A DNA stretch of 40,229 nucleotides from Planctomycetota bacterium (GCA_019636275.1 JAHBXY010000078.1:1-40229); one strand, 5' to 3'; shown: positions 1-9,381, counted from the stretch's first letter. Notes: generated from the sequence alone by a model not told the origin. Numbers and translations are program-made.

Positions 1-2
1 CC

Positions 3-1382
3 TGGCCGCCGCGGCCCGAGCCGGCCCCCCATGCGGTCCTCGTCCGCGACGCGGTCCTGTGGACGCTCGGCCCGCGCGGCACGCTCCGCGGCGACCTGCT
101 CGTGCGCGACGGCGCGATCGCCGCGATCGGCACGGCCCTCGAGCCCCCGCCCGGGGCGCTCGTGATCGAGGCCGCCGGCCGCCACGTCACGCCCGGGATC
201 GTCGACTGCCACTCGCACGCGTTCATGCAGGGCGGCGTGAACGAGGGCACGAACAGCTGCACGGCCGAGGTGCGCGTGGCCGACGTCGTCGACGCCGAGA
301 CGGTCGACATCTACCGGCAGCTCGCCGGCGGCGTGACGACGGCCAACCTGCTCCACGGCAGCGCCAACGCGATCGGCGGCCAGAGCGCCACGGTGCACCT
401 GCGCTGGGGCGAGCCGGCCCGCCGCCTCCTCGTCGAGGGGGCGCGCCCGGGGATCAAGTTCGCTTTGGGCGAGAACCCCAAGCGCAGCAACTGGGGCCAG
501 AACCTCGAGCCGCGCTACCCGCGCTCGCGGGCCGGCGTCGAGGAGCTCATCCGCGAGCGCTTCCTCGCCGCGCGCAACTACCGGCGGGCGCTCGACGCCT
601 GGATCCAGGCCGAGGACGCGAGCCGCACGCCGCCGCGCCCCGACCTGCAGCTCGAGGCGCTCGTCGAGGTCCTCGAGGGCGACCGCCTCGTCCACTGCCA
701 CTCCTACCGGCAGGACGAGATCCTGGCCATGCTCCGGCTCGCCGAGGAGTTCGGCTTCACGGTCGGGACCTTCCAGCACGTGCTCGAGGGCTACAAGGTC
801 GCGCGCGAGCTCGCCGAGCACGGCGCCGGCGCGTCGACCTTCTCCGACTGGTGGGCCTACAAGTTCGAGGTCTACGACGGGATCGCCTACAACGCGGCGC
901 TCATGACGAGGGCGGGCGTGCTCACGTCGATCAACTCCGACTCGGCCGAGATGGCCCGGCGCCTCAACCAGGAGGCCGGCAAGGCCGTGCGCTACGGCGG
1001 GCTCTCCGACGTCGAGGCGCTGGCGCTCGTGACGCTCAACCCGGCGATCCAGCTCGGGCTGGGCGAGCGGCTCGGCTCGCTCGAGCCGGGCAAGCAGGCG
1101 GACTTCGTCCTGTGGAGCGCGCACCCGCTCACCATGGAGGCCGTCTGCGACCAGACGTTCATCGCCGGCCGCCGCTACTGGGACCGGCTCGGGCGCGACC
1201 GCGAGGCTCGCGCCGGGCTCGAGGTCGAGCGGCGCGAGCTCCTGCGCGCGGCCGAGGCCGCGCGGCGCTCCGACGCCGAGCCGAAGGCGACCGGCTGGCG
1301 GCCGACGTTCGGCGGGCGGCGCGGCGGGGCCGAGGCGCTCGAGCAGGGGTGCTGCGTGGCGCACGAGGAGGAGGGGCAGTGA
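3..1382 (+). CDS. Amidohydrolase, 5' end outside the window
   Basis: A metal-dependent amidohydrolase (imidazolonepropionase-like group) hydrolysing an unidentified amide or cyclic amide. The reading frame is open from the first bases, and the sequence before the first internal GTG (102) is already family-like (LVRDAVLW, then LLVRDGAIAAIG), so the gene starts left of the window. Metal-site motifs look intact: CHSH (HxH) just after TPGIVD, GIKFALGEN, LVHCHS, FQHVLEG, and the Asp of INSDS. The C-terminal small domain reads LGSLEPGKQADFVLWSAHP. The substrate cannot be told from sequence. The stop overlaps the GTG of the next gene (GTGA), so the two are translationally coupled and probably act together; a GAGGAGGAGG ribosome site for that gene lies inside this one. 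Confidence 0.85.
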   Translation, partial: WPPRPEPAPHAVLVRDAVLWTLGPRGTLRGDLLVRDGAIAAIGTALEPPPGALVIEAAGRHVTPGIVDCHSHAFMQGGVNEGTNSCTAEVRVADVVDAETVDIYRQLAGGVTTANLLHGSANAIGGQSATVHLRWGEPARRLLVEGARPGIKFALGENPKRSNWGQNLEPRYPRSRAGVEELIRERFLAARNYRRALDAWIQAEDASRTPPRPDLQLEALVEVLEGDRLVHCHSYRQDEILAMLRLAEEFGFTVGTFQHVLEGYKVARELAEHGAGASTFSDWWAYKFEVYDGIAYNAALMTRAGVLTSINSDSAEMARRLNQEAGKAVRYGGLSDVEALALVTLNPAIQLGLGERLGSLEPGKQADFVLWSAHPLTMEAVCDQTFIAGRRYWDRLGRDREARAGLEVERRELLRAAEAARRSDAEPKATGWRPTFGGRRGGAEALEQGCCVAHEEEGQ

Positions 1383-2719
1383 CCAGCAGCCGGAAGGTCT
1401 TCGCGCACGTCGTCGCCGGGCTCCTGACCCTGGCCTGCCCGCTCGCGGCGCAGGAGCACGACCACGACCACGACGACGACGCCCCGCAGCCGGCGTCGGA
1501 CGACGCGGTCCTCGTCCTGCGCGGCGCCACGGTCCACGGGCCGCGGGGGCCGATCCCGCGCGGCGTGGTGGTCGTCGTCAACGGACGGATCGCCGCCGTC
1601 GGCGCCGAGGGCGAGGTGGCGCTGCCGCCGGGCGGCGCGCGCGTGTTCCTCGGCGGGCAGCACCTCTACCCGGGGCTGATCGACGCCGACACGATCCTCG
1701 GCCTGACCGAGATCGGGTCGGTCGCCGCGACCAACGACACGTCCGAGGTCGGCGACGTCAACCCGAACCTGCGCGCGGAGCTGGGCGTGAACCCCGACTC
1801 CGAGCTCCTGCCGGTCGCCCGCACGGGCGGCGTCCTCGTGGCGCTCACGGCCCTGCGCACGGGCCTCCTCTCGGGCACGTCGGCCCTGATCTACACGCAG
1901 GGCTGGACGTGGGAGGACATGACCGTCCGCGCGCCGGCGGCCCTGCACGTCCGCTGGCCGCGCATGCGCGTCGACCCGGTGGGCCGGAGCGAGAAGGAGC
2001 TGCGCGAGGCGGTCGAGGCGCGCGAGGCCAAGCTGCGCGCGATCGACGAGGCCCTCGCCGAGGCGCGCGCCTACTGGCGGGCGCGCAAGGAGGCCGGCGT
2101 CACGCGGCGCCCCGACCGCGACCCCAAGTGGGACGCCATGCGCGGCGTCGTCGAGCAGCGGATCCCCGTCGCGGTCGAGGCCGACGGCGTCCTCGAGCTG
2201 CGCGCCGCCCTCGACTGGGCCGACCGCGAGCGCCTGCGCCTGATCGTCGTCGGCGGGCAGGAGGCCTGGCGCCTGGCCGACGCGCTGGCCATGCGCGACG
2301 TGCCGGTGATCGTGGGCACGCCGTTCGAGCTCCCCGCCCGCGACGACGACCCGATCGACGCCCCCTACCGCAACGCCGCCGTCCTGCACGCGGCCGGCGT
2401 GCGGATCGCCTTCGGCTCGGGCGGGCACGGCTTCGCCGCGGCCAACGCCCGGCACCTGCGCCTGCACGCCGCGCAGGCCGTCGCCCACGGCCTGCCGCGC
2501 GAGGCGGCCCTCCACGCGCTCACGGCCGGCGCCGCCGAGATCCTGGGCGTCGGCGAGCGGCTGGGCGCCCTCGAGGCGGGGCGAGAGGCCACCCTCTTCG
2601 CCGCCACGGGCGACATCCTCGACACGCGCACCGAGGTCACGGCCGCCTGGATCGGCGGGCAGCCCGTCGACCTGCACGACCGGCAGCGCCGGCTCTACGA
2701 GCGCTACCGGCGGCGGTGA
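1379..2719 (+). CDS. Exported amidohydrolase-like protein, metal ligands lost
   Basis: 446 residues from a GTG that overlaps the previous stop, with a strong GAGGAGG site just upstream. The N-terminus is a signal peptide (TSSRKVF, then a hydrophobic stretch ending CPLAAQ). The predicted mature end is unusually rich in His and Asp (EHDHDHDDD), a possible metal-binding tail. The body follows the amidohydrolase family: a beta-sandwich VVVVNGRIAAVG, then YPGLIDADTILGLTEIGS, and a C-terminal LGALEAGREATLFAATGD. The HxH metal motif is replaced by DAD and the usual late Asp of the TD(S) motif by GG (FGSGGHG), so it is probably a non-catalytic homologue. Similar ligand-poor proteins are known beside active amidohydrolases; a scaffold or regulatory role for its partner is inference. 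Confidence 0.8.
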   Translation: MTSSRKVFAHVVAGLLTLACPLAAQEHDHDHDDDAPQPASDDAVLVLRGATVHGPRGPIPRGVVVVVNGRIAAVGAEGEVALPPGGARVFLGGQHLYPGLIDADTILGLTEIGSVAATNDTSEVGDVNPNLRAELGVNPDSELLPVARTGGVLVALTALRTGLLSGTSALIYTQGWTWEDMTVRAPAALHVRWPRMRVDPVGRSEKELREAVEAREAKLRAIDEALAEARAYWRARKEAGVTRRPDRDPKWDAMRGVVEQRIPVAVEADGVLELRAALDWADRERLRLIVVGGQEAWRLADALAMRDVPVIVGTPFELPARDDDPIDAPYRNAAVLHAAGVRIAFGSGGHGFAAANARHLRLHAAQAVAHGLPREAALHALTAGAAEILGVGERLGALEAGREATLFAATGDILDTRTEVTAAWIGGQPVDLHDRQRRLYERYRRR

Positions 2720-2724
2720 GCCCG

Positions 2725-2754
2725 TTGCCGTCGCCGGGCGGCCCGTGTTAGGGT
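2725..2754 (+). promoter_or_regulatory. Predicted promoter of the Uma2 gene
   Basis: TTGCCG, an 18-nt spacer and TAGGGT lie 17 bp before the ATG at 2772. The arrangement matches several other upstream regions in this window (TTGNCN, 16-18 nt, TAGNNT). The leader would be only about 11 nt and includes the CGGAGG ribosome site. Confidence 0.4.
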
Positions 2755-2771
2755 GACGTTCGGAGGCCGAC

Positions 2772-3509
2772 ATGGACACGACCCCGGACGTCACCGCGCC
2801 CGAGCTCGCGCCCGCCGGCTTCCGCCTCGGGGACCCGATCTCGCTCCAGGACCTGCTGGCCCTCCCCCCGGACGGCCGCTGGTACGAGCGGGACGACGAG
2901 GGGAGGCTCGCCCTCATGTCCCCGGACTCACAGCGTCATCATCGGTTCCCGCTGGCCACGCTCACGCGACGGCTCATCCGCGCGCTGGACCGGCCCTACG
3001 AGGTCGTCCAGGAGTGCTCGGTCTCCCTCCCGCGAATCGTCAGCCTGCGCGGGCATACCGTGCCCGAGTCGCGGCTCGGCCCGACGTCGATCGAGCCGGA
3101 CCTCGCCGTCTTCCACGGTCGCCCCGGCGTCATGCCGACGCGCGACGTGGCCGCACCGGGGGGCCTGCTCCTCGTGGCCGAGGTCCTCTCCGACGAGACC
3201 TTCCGCAGCGACCTCGGCCTCGGCCGCGCCGACCGCGTCGACCGCTGGCGCACCTACCTCGAGTCGGGCGTGCCCGAGCTGTGGGTCCTCAACGCCGGGA
3301 TCGCCGCCGCGCCGCTCCCCACGCGCGCGGGGCTGTTCCTGCGCAACGACGCGGGGACCTGGCGGCCGCTCGAGGTCGACGGCGCCGAGGTCGTCGCCAC
3401 CTTCCGCGACCTGCCCGTCGTCCGCGCGGGCGTCGTCCGCTCGGTGGCCGTGCCCGGGCTGACGCTGGACCTGGCCACCTACTGGGCGGACGCCTGCGCA
3501 GAGAACTGA
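2772..3509 (+). CDS. Uma2 family endonuclease-like protein (DUF820)
   Basis: 245 residues, PD-(D/E)XK nuclease-like fold of the Uma2 family (PF05685), a family with many paralogues in some bacteria and no firmly established role. Family marks: LPPDGRWYE near the N-terminus, EPDLAVF (the conserved E-P-D), VAEVLSDETFRSDLG (conserved Glu and Asp), and YLESGVPELWVLN, the usual GVxEYW block. The C-terminus SVAVPGLTLDLATYW is also typical. ATG start with CGGAGG at 2760-2765. It stands alone between the amidohydrolase pair and a secreted protein, with its own predicted promoter; nothing ties it to a toxin-antitoxin partner. Confidence 0.85.
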   Translation: MDTTPDVTAPELAPAGFRLGDPISLQDLLALPPDGRWYERDDEGRLALMSPDSQRHHRFPLATLTRRLIRALDRPYEVVQECSVSLPRIVSLRGHTVPESRLGPTSIEPDLAVFHGRPGVMPTRDVAAPGGLLLVAEVLSDETFRSDLGLGRADRVDRWRTYLESGVPELWVLNAGIAAAPLPTRAGLFLRNDAGTWRPLEVDGAEVVATFRDLPVVRAGVVRSVAVPGLTLDLATYWADACAEN

Positions 3510-3549
3510 ACGAGGGAACCCGGGGCGTCCCGCGGGCGTATGCGAGCAG

Positions 3550-5652
3550 GTGAGCTCGAGCTGCCGGTGCGTCCTCCGCCTCGTCGTCGTGCTCGTCGCC
3601 TTCGCCGCTTCGGCGCCGGCGGGTGACGAGCCGACGCGGGTGCCTGGCGAGCTGCTCCTCGACGGCCGCCCGTGGCCCGGCGGGCGCGTGCGCCTCGTGC
3701 AGGTCGACCGGGAGACCTGGAAGGCCCGGACCGGGCGGGAGGTCGAGGTCGTCGCCGACGAGGACGGCGCCTTCGTCGTCGCGCTGGACGACCGCGGGCC
3801 ATGGCGCGTGCACCAGGCCCCGGGCTGGCCGGAGGGCGCGTCGGTCCGCTGCCAGAGCGACACGCCGCGCGCGCCGGGCCGGCTGCTGTTCTTCGTGGGC
3901 TCCGCCGACTCCTGCCGCGTCGCGCTCGTCGGGGCGAGCACGCCGCTGGTCCTGGAGCTGGTCTCGCCGATCCCGATCGAGGGCGTCGTGGTCGACGAGG
4001 CGGGCGCGCCCGTTCCGTCGGCGCGGGTCGAGGCGTTCGACTGCCCGGGCCTGGACCGGCGACCGTCGCGCGTCGTCGCCGCTCGCCCGGTCGCGCCCGA
4101 CGGACGCTTCGTCCTGCCCGTCCCCGCCTGGCTGGTGGGCGGGCGCGGCGTACTCGTCGCGGGCGCGCCCGGCCTCGCCCAGGCGGGCGCGTCGCTGGGC
4201 CTCGAGCGCGACGAGGAGGGGACGTTCCAGTCGCCGGCGCCGGTGACCTTCGTGCTCGGAGCCGGCCCGGTCGCGTGCGAGGGCGTCGTCCAGGACCTCG
4301 ACGGCCGGCCGCTGGTCGGCGTCCCCGTCCTGGCCGAGCTCCGGCTCGTCGACGTGTGCCAGCGTGAAGAGACGGTCGGCCTGCACCTCGGCCTCGTGTC
4401 GGACGTGGAGGGGAGGTTCCGGTTCGAGGCCCCGGGCGGCTCCGGCTGGAGCTCGGTCGGGCCCACCTTCGCGCGGGCCGACCTCCGGGTCGAGGCCGAC
4501 GGCCAGGGGGCCTGGGCTGACGCCGCCTTCGGCCCGGGTCGGGGGCTCGCCGTGCTCGAGGTCGAGCGCGAGGGGCTGCCGCTGGAGGGCGTGGTCCTCG
4601 ACGCCGCCGGCCGCCCGCTGCCCGGCGCACGCGTGCTCGTCGGACGAAGCGAGGTGCGCACCGACGCCGCCGGGCGCTTCGCGCTGACCGGGCGCGAGAG
4701 GTGCGACCTGGCGGTGCTCGCCGCCGGACACGCGCCGCGCGCCCTGCGCGCCCGTCTCCCGGCCCAGGGCCTCGTGCTGAAGCTCGCCGCGGCCGGGCCG
4801 CCGATCACAGGCTATCTGCTCGATGCGGAGGGATCGCCACTCGCAGGGAAGCCCGTGATGGCGCGCGCCTGGCCGGAGTACGTGCTCGAGGGCAGACGGT
4901 TGATCGAGCCGCTGCCGCCCTGGCCCGAGGTAGGGGTCGCGGTCGAGCGGCCGCCGGCCTCCGCGCTCCCGGACGGGGTCATGGCGCAGACGCTCACCCG
5001 GAGCGACGGCTCCTTCGCGCTCGGGGATCTCCCGCCGGACGCCGAGCTCATCGTCGAGGCTCCCGACGTCGCGTCCACCCGCGCCAGGTCGGGCGCGGCG
5101 CTCGAGCTCCGACCGCCTCCGCCGACGACCGTCCGGGCCAGGGCCGTCCGCGCCGAGGACGGCACCCCGCTGCCGGTCCACTGGTCGGCGGGCGTGGTCC
5201 GGAACCAGCGATACGGCTCCTTGAAGTCCGAGGGCGACCAGCTCGAGTGCGAGGTCGTCGGCACCGAGCTCCGCCTCTGGAGCTCGGCGACTGGGCGCGT
5301 GGGTGCCTACCGGGTGGTCGCGCTGACCGGGGGCACGCTGGACCTGGGTGACGTCCCGCTGGCCGTCGCCGGCGCCGCGGACCTGACCGTCCGCTGGCCC
5401 GAGGCGCCGACGCGCTGGGTGACCGTCGAGTGGACCGGCCCCTCGGGCGAGGAGCGCGGCGACGGGATCGAAGGGCCGGGCCGCGGCGAGGTGGTCGCCG
5501 CGCGTCTGGACGGCCTGCCGCCGGGCGAGGTCGAGCTGCGCTGCTGGGCCCACACCGTCGATGACCTGCGCCTCGGCCCCGTCCGCCTGCGCGTCGAAGT
5601 CCGCGCCGGCGTCACGACCCCGGCCGAGGTGGACCTGCGCGGGCTGCGCTGA
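3550..5652 (+). CDS. Secreted carboxypeptidase-regulatory-like repeat protein
   Basis: 700 residues beginning at a GTG; the N-terminus is a signal peptide (CRCVLRLVVVLVAFAASAPAG). The rest is a string of beta-sandwich modules like the carboxypeptidase regulatory domain, each marked by a GVVxDxxGxPxxGxxV consensus at about residues 140 (IEGVVVDEAGAPVPSARV), 242 (CEGVVQDLDGRPLVGVPV), 344 (LEGVVLDAAGRPLPGARV) and 418 (ITGYLLDAEGSPLAGKPV). No protease or other catalytic domain is visible. Such proteins are usually exported and often cell-surface associated; the partner is unknown. No clear Shine-Dalgarno precedes the GTG, but there is no better start in frame. It is convergent with hemG and its stop abuts the hemG stop. 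Confidence 0.75.
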   Translation: MSSSCRCVLRLVVVLVAFAASAPAGDEPTRVPGELLLDGRPWPGGRVRLVQVDRETWKARTGREVEVVADEDGAFVVALDDRGPWRVHQAPGWPEGASVRCQSDTPRAPGRLLFFVGSADSCRVALVGASTPLVLELVSPIPIEGVVVDEAGAPVPSARVEAFDCPGLDRRPSRVVAARPVAPDGRFVLPVPAWLVGGRGVLVAGAPGLAQAGASLGLERDEEGTFQSPAPVTFVLGAGPVACEGVVQDLDGRPLVGVPVLAELRLVDVCQREETVGLHLGLVSDVEGRFRFEAPGGSGWSSVGPTFARADLRVEADGQGAWADAAFGPGRGLAVLEVEREGLPLEGVVLDAAGRPLPGARVLVGRSEVRTDAAGRFALTGRERCDLAVLAAGHAPRALRARLPAQGLVLKLAAAGPPITGYLLDAEGSPLAGKPVMARAWPEYVLEGRRLIEPLPPWPEVGVAVERPPASALPDGVMAQTLTRSDGSFALGDLPPDAELIVEAPDVASTRARSGAALELRPPPPTTVRARAVRAEDGTPLPVHWSAGVVRNQRYGSLKSEGDQLECEVVGTELRLWSSATGRVGAYRVVALTGGTLDLGDVPLAVAGAADLTVRWPEAPTRWVTVEWTGPSGEERGDGIEGPGRGEVVAARLDGLPPGEVELRCWAHTVDDLRLGPVRLRVEVRAGVTTPAEVDLRGLR

Positions 5653-7050
5653 TCACGCCTCCGGAGACGCCGTCAGCCCCTGCGGCGCCGGCAGCGCCGC
5701 ACGCACCTGCTCGGCCGTGCGCTCGGCGTCGGCCGCGACGTCGACGAGCGACACGCCGCGGTAGGCGTTGCCGGTGAGGAAGAGCCCCGGCCAGGCAGCG
5801 AGCTGCGCGTCGATCGCGGCCAGGCGGTCGGCGTGGCCGAGCTCGTACTGCGGGATAGCGCGCGCGTGGCGCAGGACGCGGGCGCGCTCGGGCTCGGCGC
5901 CCACGCCGAGCACCGGCTCGACCTCCTGGCGGGCCAGGCGCACCAGCGCGTCGTCGTCGAGGTCGAGGGCGGGCGGGTCGAGGGCGCCGCCGACGAGGAC
6001 GCGGAGCATGACCTTCCCCTCGGGCGCCATCCCGTCGAACATGGACGTCGGGAAGAGGCACCCGAGGACGCGCCCCTGGCCGCGCGGGACGAGGAAGCCG
6101 AAGCCGCGCGGCGGCCCTGCCGGGAAGGCGGCCTGGTCGTAGCCGAGGACCACCACGGCCACGGGGGCGTAGGGGATCGCGTCGAGCGGCGCGGCCAGCG
6201 CCGGCGCGAACGGCCGCACGAGGGCGGCCGACGCGAACGCCGGGGTCGCGAGGACCACGGCCCCCGCCTCCTCGACGACCTCCTCGCCGCCCGCGCGCGT
6301 GACCACCCGCCAGGGCGCCCCGGGCGCCGCCGGCGGCTGGACCTCGTCGACGGGCGTGGCCAGCCGCAGCCTGAGCCCCAGGTCGCGGGCCAGCGCGTCC
6401 GTCAGGCTGCCGAGCCCGCGGCGCAGGGTGGCCGAGCGCCGGCCGACGAAGCCGCCCGTGAGCAGGGCGCGCACGAGGCTGCCGTGCCGCTGCTCGAGCG
6501 CGTGGACGCGCGGCAGGGCGCTCCGGAGGCTCAGGCGGCGCGCGTCGCCGGCGTAGATCCCGGTGACGAGCGCGCTGAAGAGCAGATCGGCCGCCCGCGC
6601 GCCGAAGCGGCGCACGGCGAAGGCGTGCACGCTCTCGTCCGCGTCGTCGCGGCGCGCGCGGCGGAAGGTCTCGCTGGCGGCGCGCAGGGCGCCCCTCAGG
6701 CCGAGGAGGCGGAGCACGTCCCGCGGCACCGCGTGCAGCCGCCCCCGGTGCAGGACGAAGCGCAGGCGCGCCTCGGGGCGGGGGTCGACGACCTCGTCCG
6801 AGAAGCCGACCGCCGTGATCAGCCGGCGGAGCGGGCCGTCCCGGTCGTCGAGGAAGCTCTGGGGCCCCCACTCGACGACCCAGCCGCCCTCCTCGATGTC
6901 CGTGAGCGCCTTGCCGCCCGGCCGCGACGCCGCCTCGAGCACGAGCACGTCGGGCGGCACGAGGCCGCTCTCGCGGGCGAGCGCGCGGGCGCAGGCCAGC
7001 CCCGCCAGCCCGCCGCCGACGACGACCACCCGGCGCGCGGCGTCGCTCAC
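5653..7050 (-). CDS. hemG: Protoporphyrinogen/coproporphyrinogen oxidase (HemG/HemY type)
   Basis: 465 residues, FAD-dependent oxygen-using oxidase of late haem synthesis. The N-terminal dinucleotide-binding motif VVVVGGGLAGLACARALA starts at about residue 8, and EGGWVVEWGPQSFLDD matches the family GP(E/Q)SF block; YDQAAFPAG and GFGFLVP, and the C-terminal GLFLTGNAYRGVSLVDV, also fit. Start GTG at 7050, 4 bp after the hemE stop, chosen because the Rossmann motif follows directly and the length is then normal. It is the last gene of the peptide-hem operon. Sequence alone does not settle whether it acts on protoporphyrinogen IX or coproporphyrinogen III; no hemN, hemF or hemH/cpfC lies in the window. 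Confidence 0.88.
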   Translation of the reverse strand: MSDAARRVVVVGGGLAGLACARALARESGLVPPDVLVLEAASRPGGKALTDIEEGGWVVEWGPQSFLDDRDGPLRRLITAVGFSDEVVDPRPEARLRFVLHRGRLHAVPRDVLRLLGLRGALRAASETFRRARRDDADESVHAFAVRRFGARAADLLFSALVTGIYAGDARRLSLRSALPRVHALEQRHGSLVRALLTGGFVGRRSATLRRGLGSLTDALARDLGLRLRLATPVDEVQPPAAPGAPWRVVTRAGGEEVVEEAGAVVLATPAFASAALVRPFAPALAAPLDAIPYAPVAVVVLGYDQAAFPAGPPRGFGFLVPRGQGRVLGCLFPTSMFDGMAPEGKVMLRVLVGGALDPPALDLDDDALVRLARQEVEPVLGVGAEPERARVLRHARAIPQYELGHADRLAAIDAQLAAWPGLFLTGNAYRGVSLVDVAADAERTAEQVRAALPAPQGLTASPEA

Positions 7051-7054
7051 CGGC

Positions 7055-8095
7055 TCACGACGGCCGCCAGCCGCGGACGGTCTCGACCAGGGCCTCGACG
7101 CTCGGGATCGGCGTCGTGGGCAGGATCCCGTGGCCGAGGTTGAACACGTGCGCACGCCCGCCGAGCGCGTCGAGGACGACCCGCGTGCGCGCGCGCGTGA
7201 CGTCGGGCCCGGCGAGGAGCACGATCGGGTCGAGGTTGCCCTGGAGCGGGCGGCCGTCGCCGAGGGCGGCGCGGACGGTCGGCAGGTCGACCCGCCAGTC
7301 GACCGACACGACGTCCGACGGGACGTCCCGGAGCAGCGGCAGGTGCCCGGCCGTGCCCTTGCTGAAGTAGATCAGGGGCACGTCGGGGCCGACCGCCGCG
7401 CGCACGCGCTGGAGCACGTCGCGCGCGAAGGCCAGCGCCCAGGCGGCGTAGTCGCCCGGCGTGAGCAGCTCGGCCCAGGTGTCGAAGAGCTGCAGCGCCT
7501 GCGCGCCGGCGCGCACCTGGGCCGTGAGATGCGCGACCGTGTAGTCGGCGATCTTGCCCAGCAGCGCCCGCGCGAGGTCGGGCTCGGCCAGGAGCATGCG
7601 CTTGGCGACGCCGAACTCGCGGCTGGCGTGGCCCTCGACCAGGTAGGCCATGAGCGTCCAGGGCGCCGCCGCGAAGCCGACGAGCGGCGTGTCGCCGAGC
7701 GCGCGGCGCAGGCCGCGCACGGCCTCGAACACGTAGGGGCAGGCCTCCTCGGGCTCGGGGCAGCGCAGGCGCTCGAGGTCCCGCGCCGAGCGCACGGGGT
7801 CCTCGATCCTCGGGCCTTCGCCGGCGGCGAACACGACGGTCGCGCCCATGGCCTCGGCCGGGACGAGGATGTCCGAGAACAGGATCGCCGCGTCGAAGCC
7901 GAAGCGCCGGATCGGCTGCAGCGTGACCTCGATCGCCATGTCGGCCGTGTGGCACAGGGTGAGGAAGTCGCCGGCCCGCGCGCGCACCTCCTGGTACTCG
8001 GGCAGGTAGCGGCCGGCCTGGCGCATGAGCCACACGGGCGGGCGGTCGACGGGGAGGCCGCGGCAGGCGGCCAGGAACCGGGGCTGGTCGGTCAC
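7055..8095 (-). CDS. hemE: Uroporphyrinogen decarboxylase
   Basis: 346 residues; removes four carboxyl groups from uroporphyrinogen III to give coproporphyrinogen III in the cytoplasm. Signature blocks: PPVWLMRQAGRYLPEY (Arg pair of the substrate pocket), AAILFSDILVP (the catalytic Asp), GFAAAPWTLMAYLVEG, QLFDTWAELL, LIYFSKGT, LQGNLDP, and HVFNLGHGILPTTP. Start GTG at 8095 overlaps the hemL stop (GTGA), so translation is coupled. Length and motifs are normal for the family. Confidence 0.95.
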   Translation of the reverse strand: MTDQPRFLAACRGLPVDRPPVWLMRQAGRYLPEYQEVRARAGDFLTLCHTADMAIEVTLQPIRRFGFDAAILFSDILVPAEAMGATVVFAAGEGPRIEDPVRSARDLERLRCPEPEEACPYVFEAVRGLRRALGDTPLVGFAAAPWTLMAYLVEGHASREFGVAKRMLLAEPDLARALLGKIADYTVAHLTAQVRAGAQALQLFDTWAELLTPGDYAAWALAFARDVLQRVRAAVGPDVPLIYFSKGTAGHLPLLRDVPSDVVSVDWRVDLPTVRAALGDGRPLQGNLDPIVLLAGPDVTRARTRVVLDALGGRAHVFNLGHGILPTTPIPSVEALVETVRGWRPS

Positions 8096-9381
8096 GCGCC
8101 CTCCTCGAAGGCGATCGCCAGGGCCTCGCGCATGGCGTCGGCCACCTCGCGCAGGACGTCGTCGCCGTGGGCGGCCGAGGTGAAGAACACCTCGAACGCG
8201 CTCGGCGCCAGGTAGACGCCCCGCTCGAGCATGGCCCGGTGCAGGCGCTTGTAGCGCTCGGCCCCGGCCCGCTCGACCTGGTGCCAGGCGCGCGGCGCCG
8301 GGCGCTGGAAGACGAGCCAGAAGATCGAGCCCAGGCGCACCAGGCTCACGGGGTAGGGCTCGACGATCGGGCGCAGGAGCGCCTCGAGCGTGGCCGACGC
8401 CGCCTCGAGCCGCGCCCAGCCGCCGCGCTCGAGCGCCTCGAGCATGGCCCGGCCGGCCGACATGGCGACCGGGTTCCCCGAGAGCGTGCCCGCCTGGTAG
8501 ACGGGGCCCGCGGGCGCGACGACCTCCATGACCTCGCGCCGCCCGGCGTAGGCGCCGACCGGCAGGCCGCCGCCGATCACCTTGCCGTAGGTGAGCAGGT
8601 CGGGCGCGATCCCGTAGTGCGCCGCCGCGCCGCCCGGGCCCAGGCGGAAGCCCGAGATCACCTCGTCGAGGATCAGGAGCGCCCCGTGGCGCGTCGTCTC
8701 CTCGCGCAGGGCCGCGAGGAACTCGGGCCGCTGGAGGAGCAGGCCGCAGTTGGCCGGGACCGGCTCGACGATCACGGCCGCGACCTCGGCCCCTCTCGCC
8801 GACATCAGCGCCCGGAACGCCGCCTCGTCGTCGAGCGGCAGGACGACGGTCGTCGCCGCCACCGCCGCGGGCACCCCGGCCGAGTCGGGCTGGCCGCTCG
8901 TCGCCAGGCCCGAGCCGGCCTTGACCAGCAGGTAGTCGGCGTGGCCGTGGTAGCAGCCGTCGAACTTCACCAGCAGGTCGCGGCCGGTGAAGCCGCGCGC
9001 GGCGCGCACGGCGCTCATGACCGCCTCGGTGCCGCTGGAGACGAAGCGCACGCGCTCGGCGAGCGGCTGCAGGCGCGCGACCGTCTCGGCCAGCGCCACC
9101 TCGGCCGCCGTCGGCGTGCCGAACGACGTCCCCAGGGCGGCGGCCGCCGTCACGGCCTCGACGACCGGGGCCGGTGCGTGGCCCAGGGCCAGCGGCCCCC
9201 ACGACATGCACAGGTCGACGTAGCGGTTGCCGTCCTCGTCCCAGGCGAGCGGCCCCTCGCCGCGGGCCAGGAACACGGGCGTCCCGCCGACCGACCGGAA
9301 GGCGCGCACCGGGCTGGACACCCCGCCCGGGAGCAGCGCCTGCGCCCGCTCGAACAGCGCCCGCGAGCGCTCGAGGTTCAC
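8092..9381 (-). CDS. hemL: Glutamate-1-semialdehyde 2,1-aminomutase
   Basis: 429 residues, PLP enzyme making 5-aminolevulinate from glutamate-1-semialdehyde (C5 pathway). Motifs: LLPGGVSSPVRAF at the N-terminus, CMSWGPLALGH, RFVSSGTEAVMSA, FDGCYHGHAD, LILDEVISGFR, and the PLP lysine K267 in TYGKVIGGGLPVGA. Starts at GTG 9381 overlapping the hemB stop. The C5 route normally also needs glutamyl-tRNA reductase (hemA), which is not in the window; hemC and hemD are also absent, so the rest of the pathway must be elsewhere. Confidence 0.95.
   Translation of the reverse strand: MNLERSRALFERAQALLPGGVSSPVRAFRSVGGTPVFLARGEGPLAWDEDGNRYVDLCMSWGPLALGHAPAPVVEAVTAAAALGTSFGTPTAAEVALAETVARLQPLAERVRFVSSGTEAVMSAVRAARGFTGRDLLVKFDGCYHGHADYLLVKAGSGLATSGQPDSAGVPAAVAATTVVLPLDDEAAFRALMSARGAEVAAVIVEPVPANCGLLLQRPEFLAALREETTRHGALLILDEVISGFRLGPGGAAAHYGIAPDLLTYGKVIGGGLPVGAYAGRREVMEVVAPAGPVYQAGTLSGNPVAMSAGRAMLEALERGGWARLEAASATLEALLRPIVEPYPVSLVRLGSIFWLVFQRPAPRAWHQVERAGAERYKRLHRAMLERGVYLAPSAFEVFFTSAAHGDDVLREVADAMREALAIAFEEGA

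Noticed and set aside
1175..2917. Long minus-strand frame opposite the amidohydrolase pair
   Set aside because: Antisense shadow; the plus-strand frames have clear family motifs, a signal peptide and coupled start/stop.
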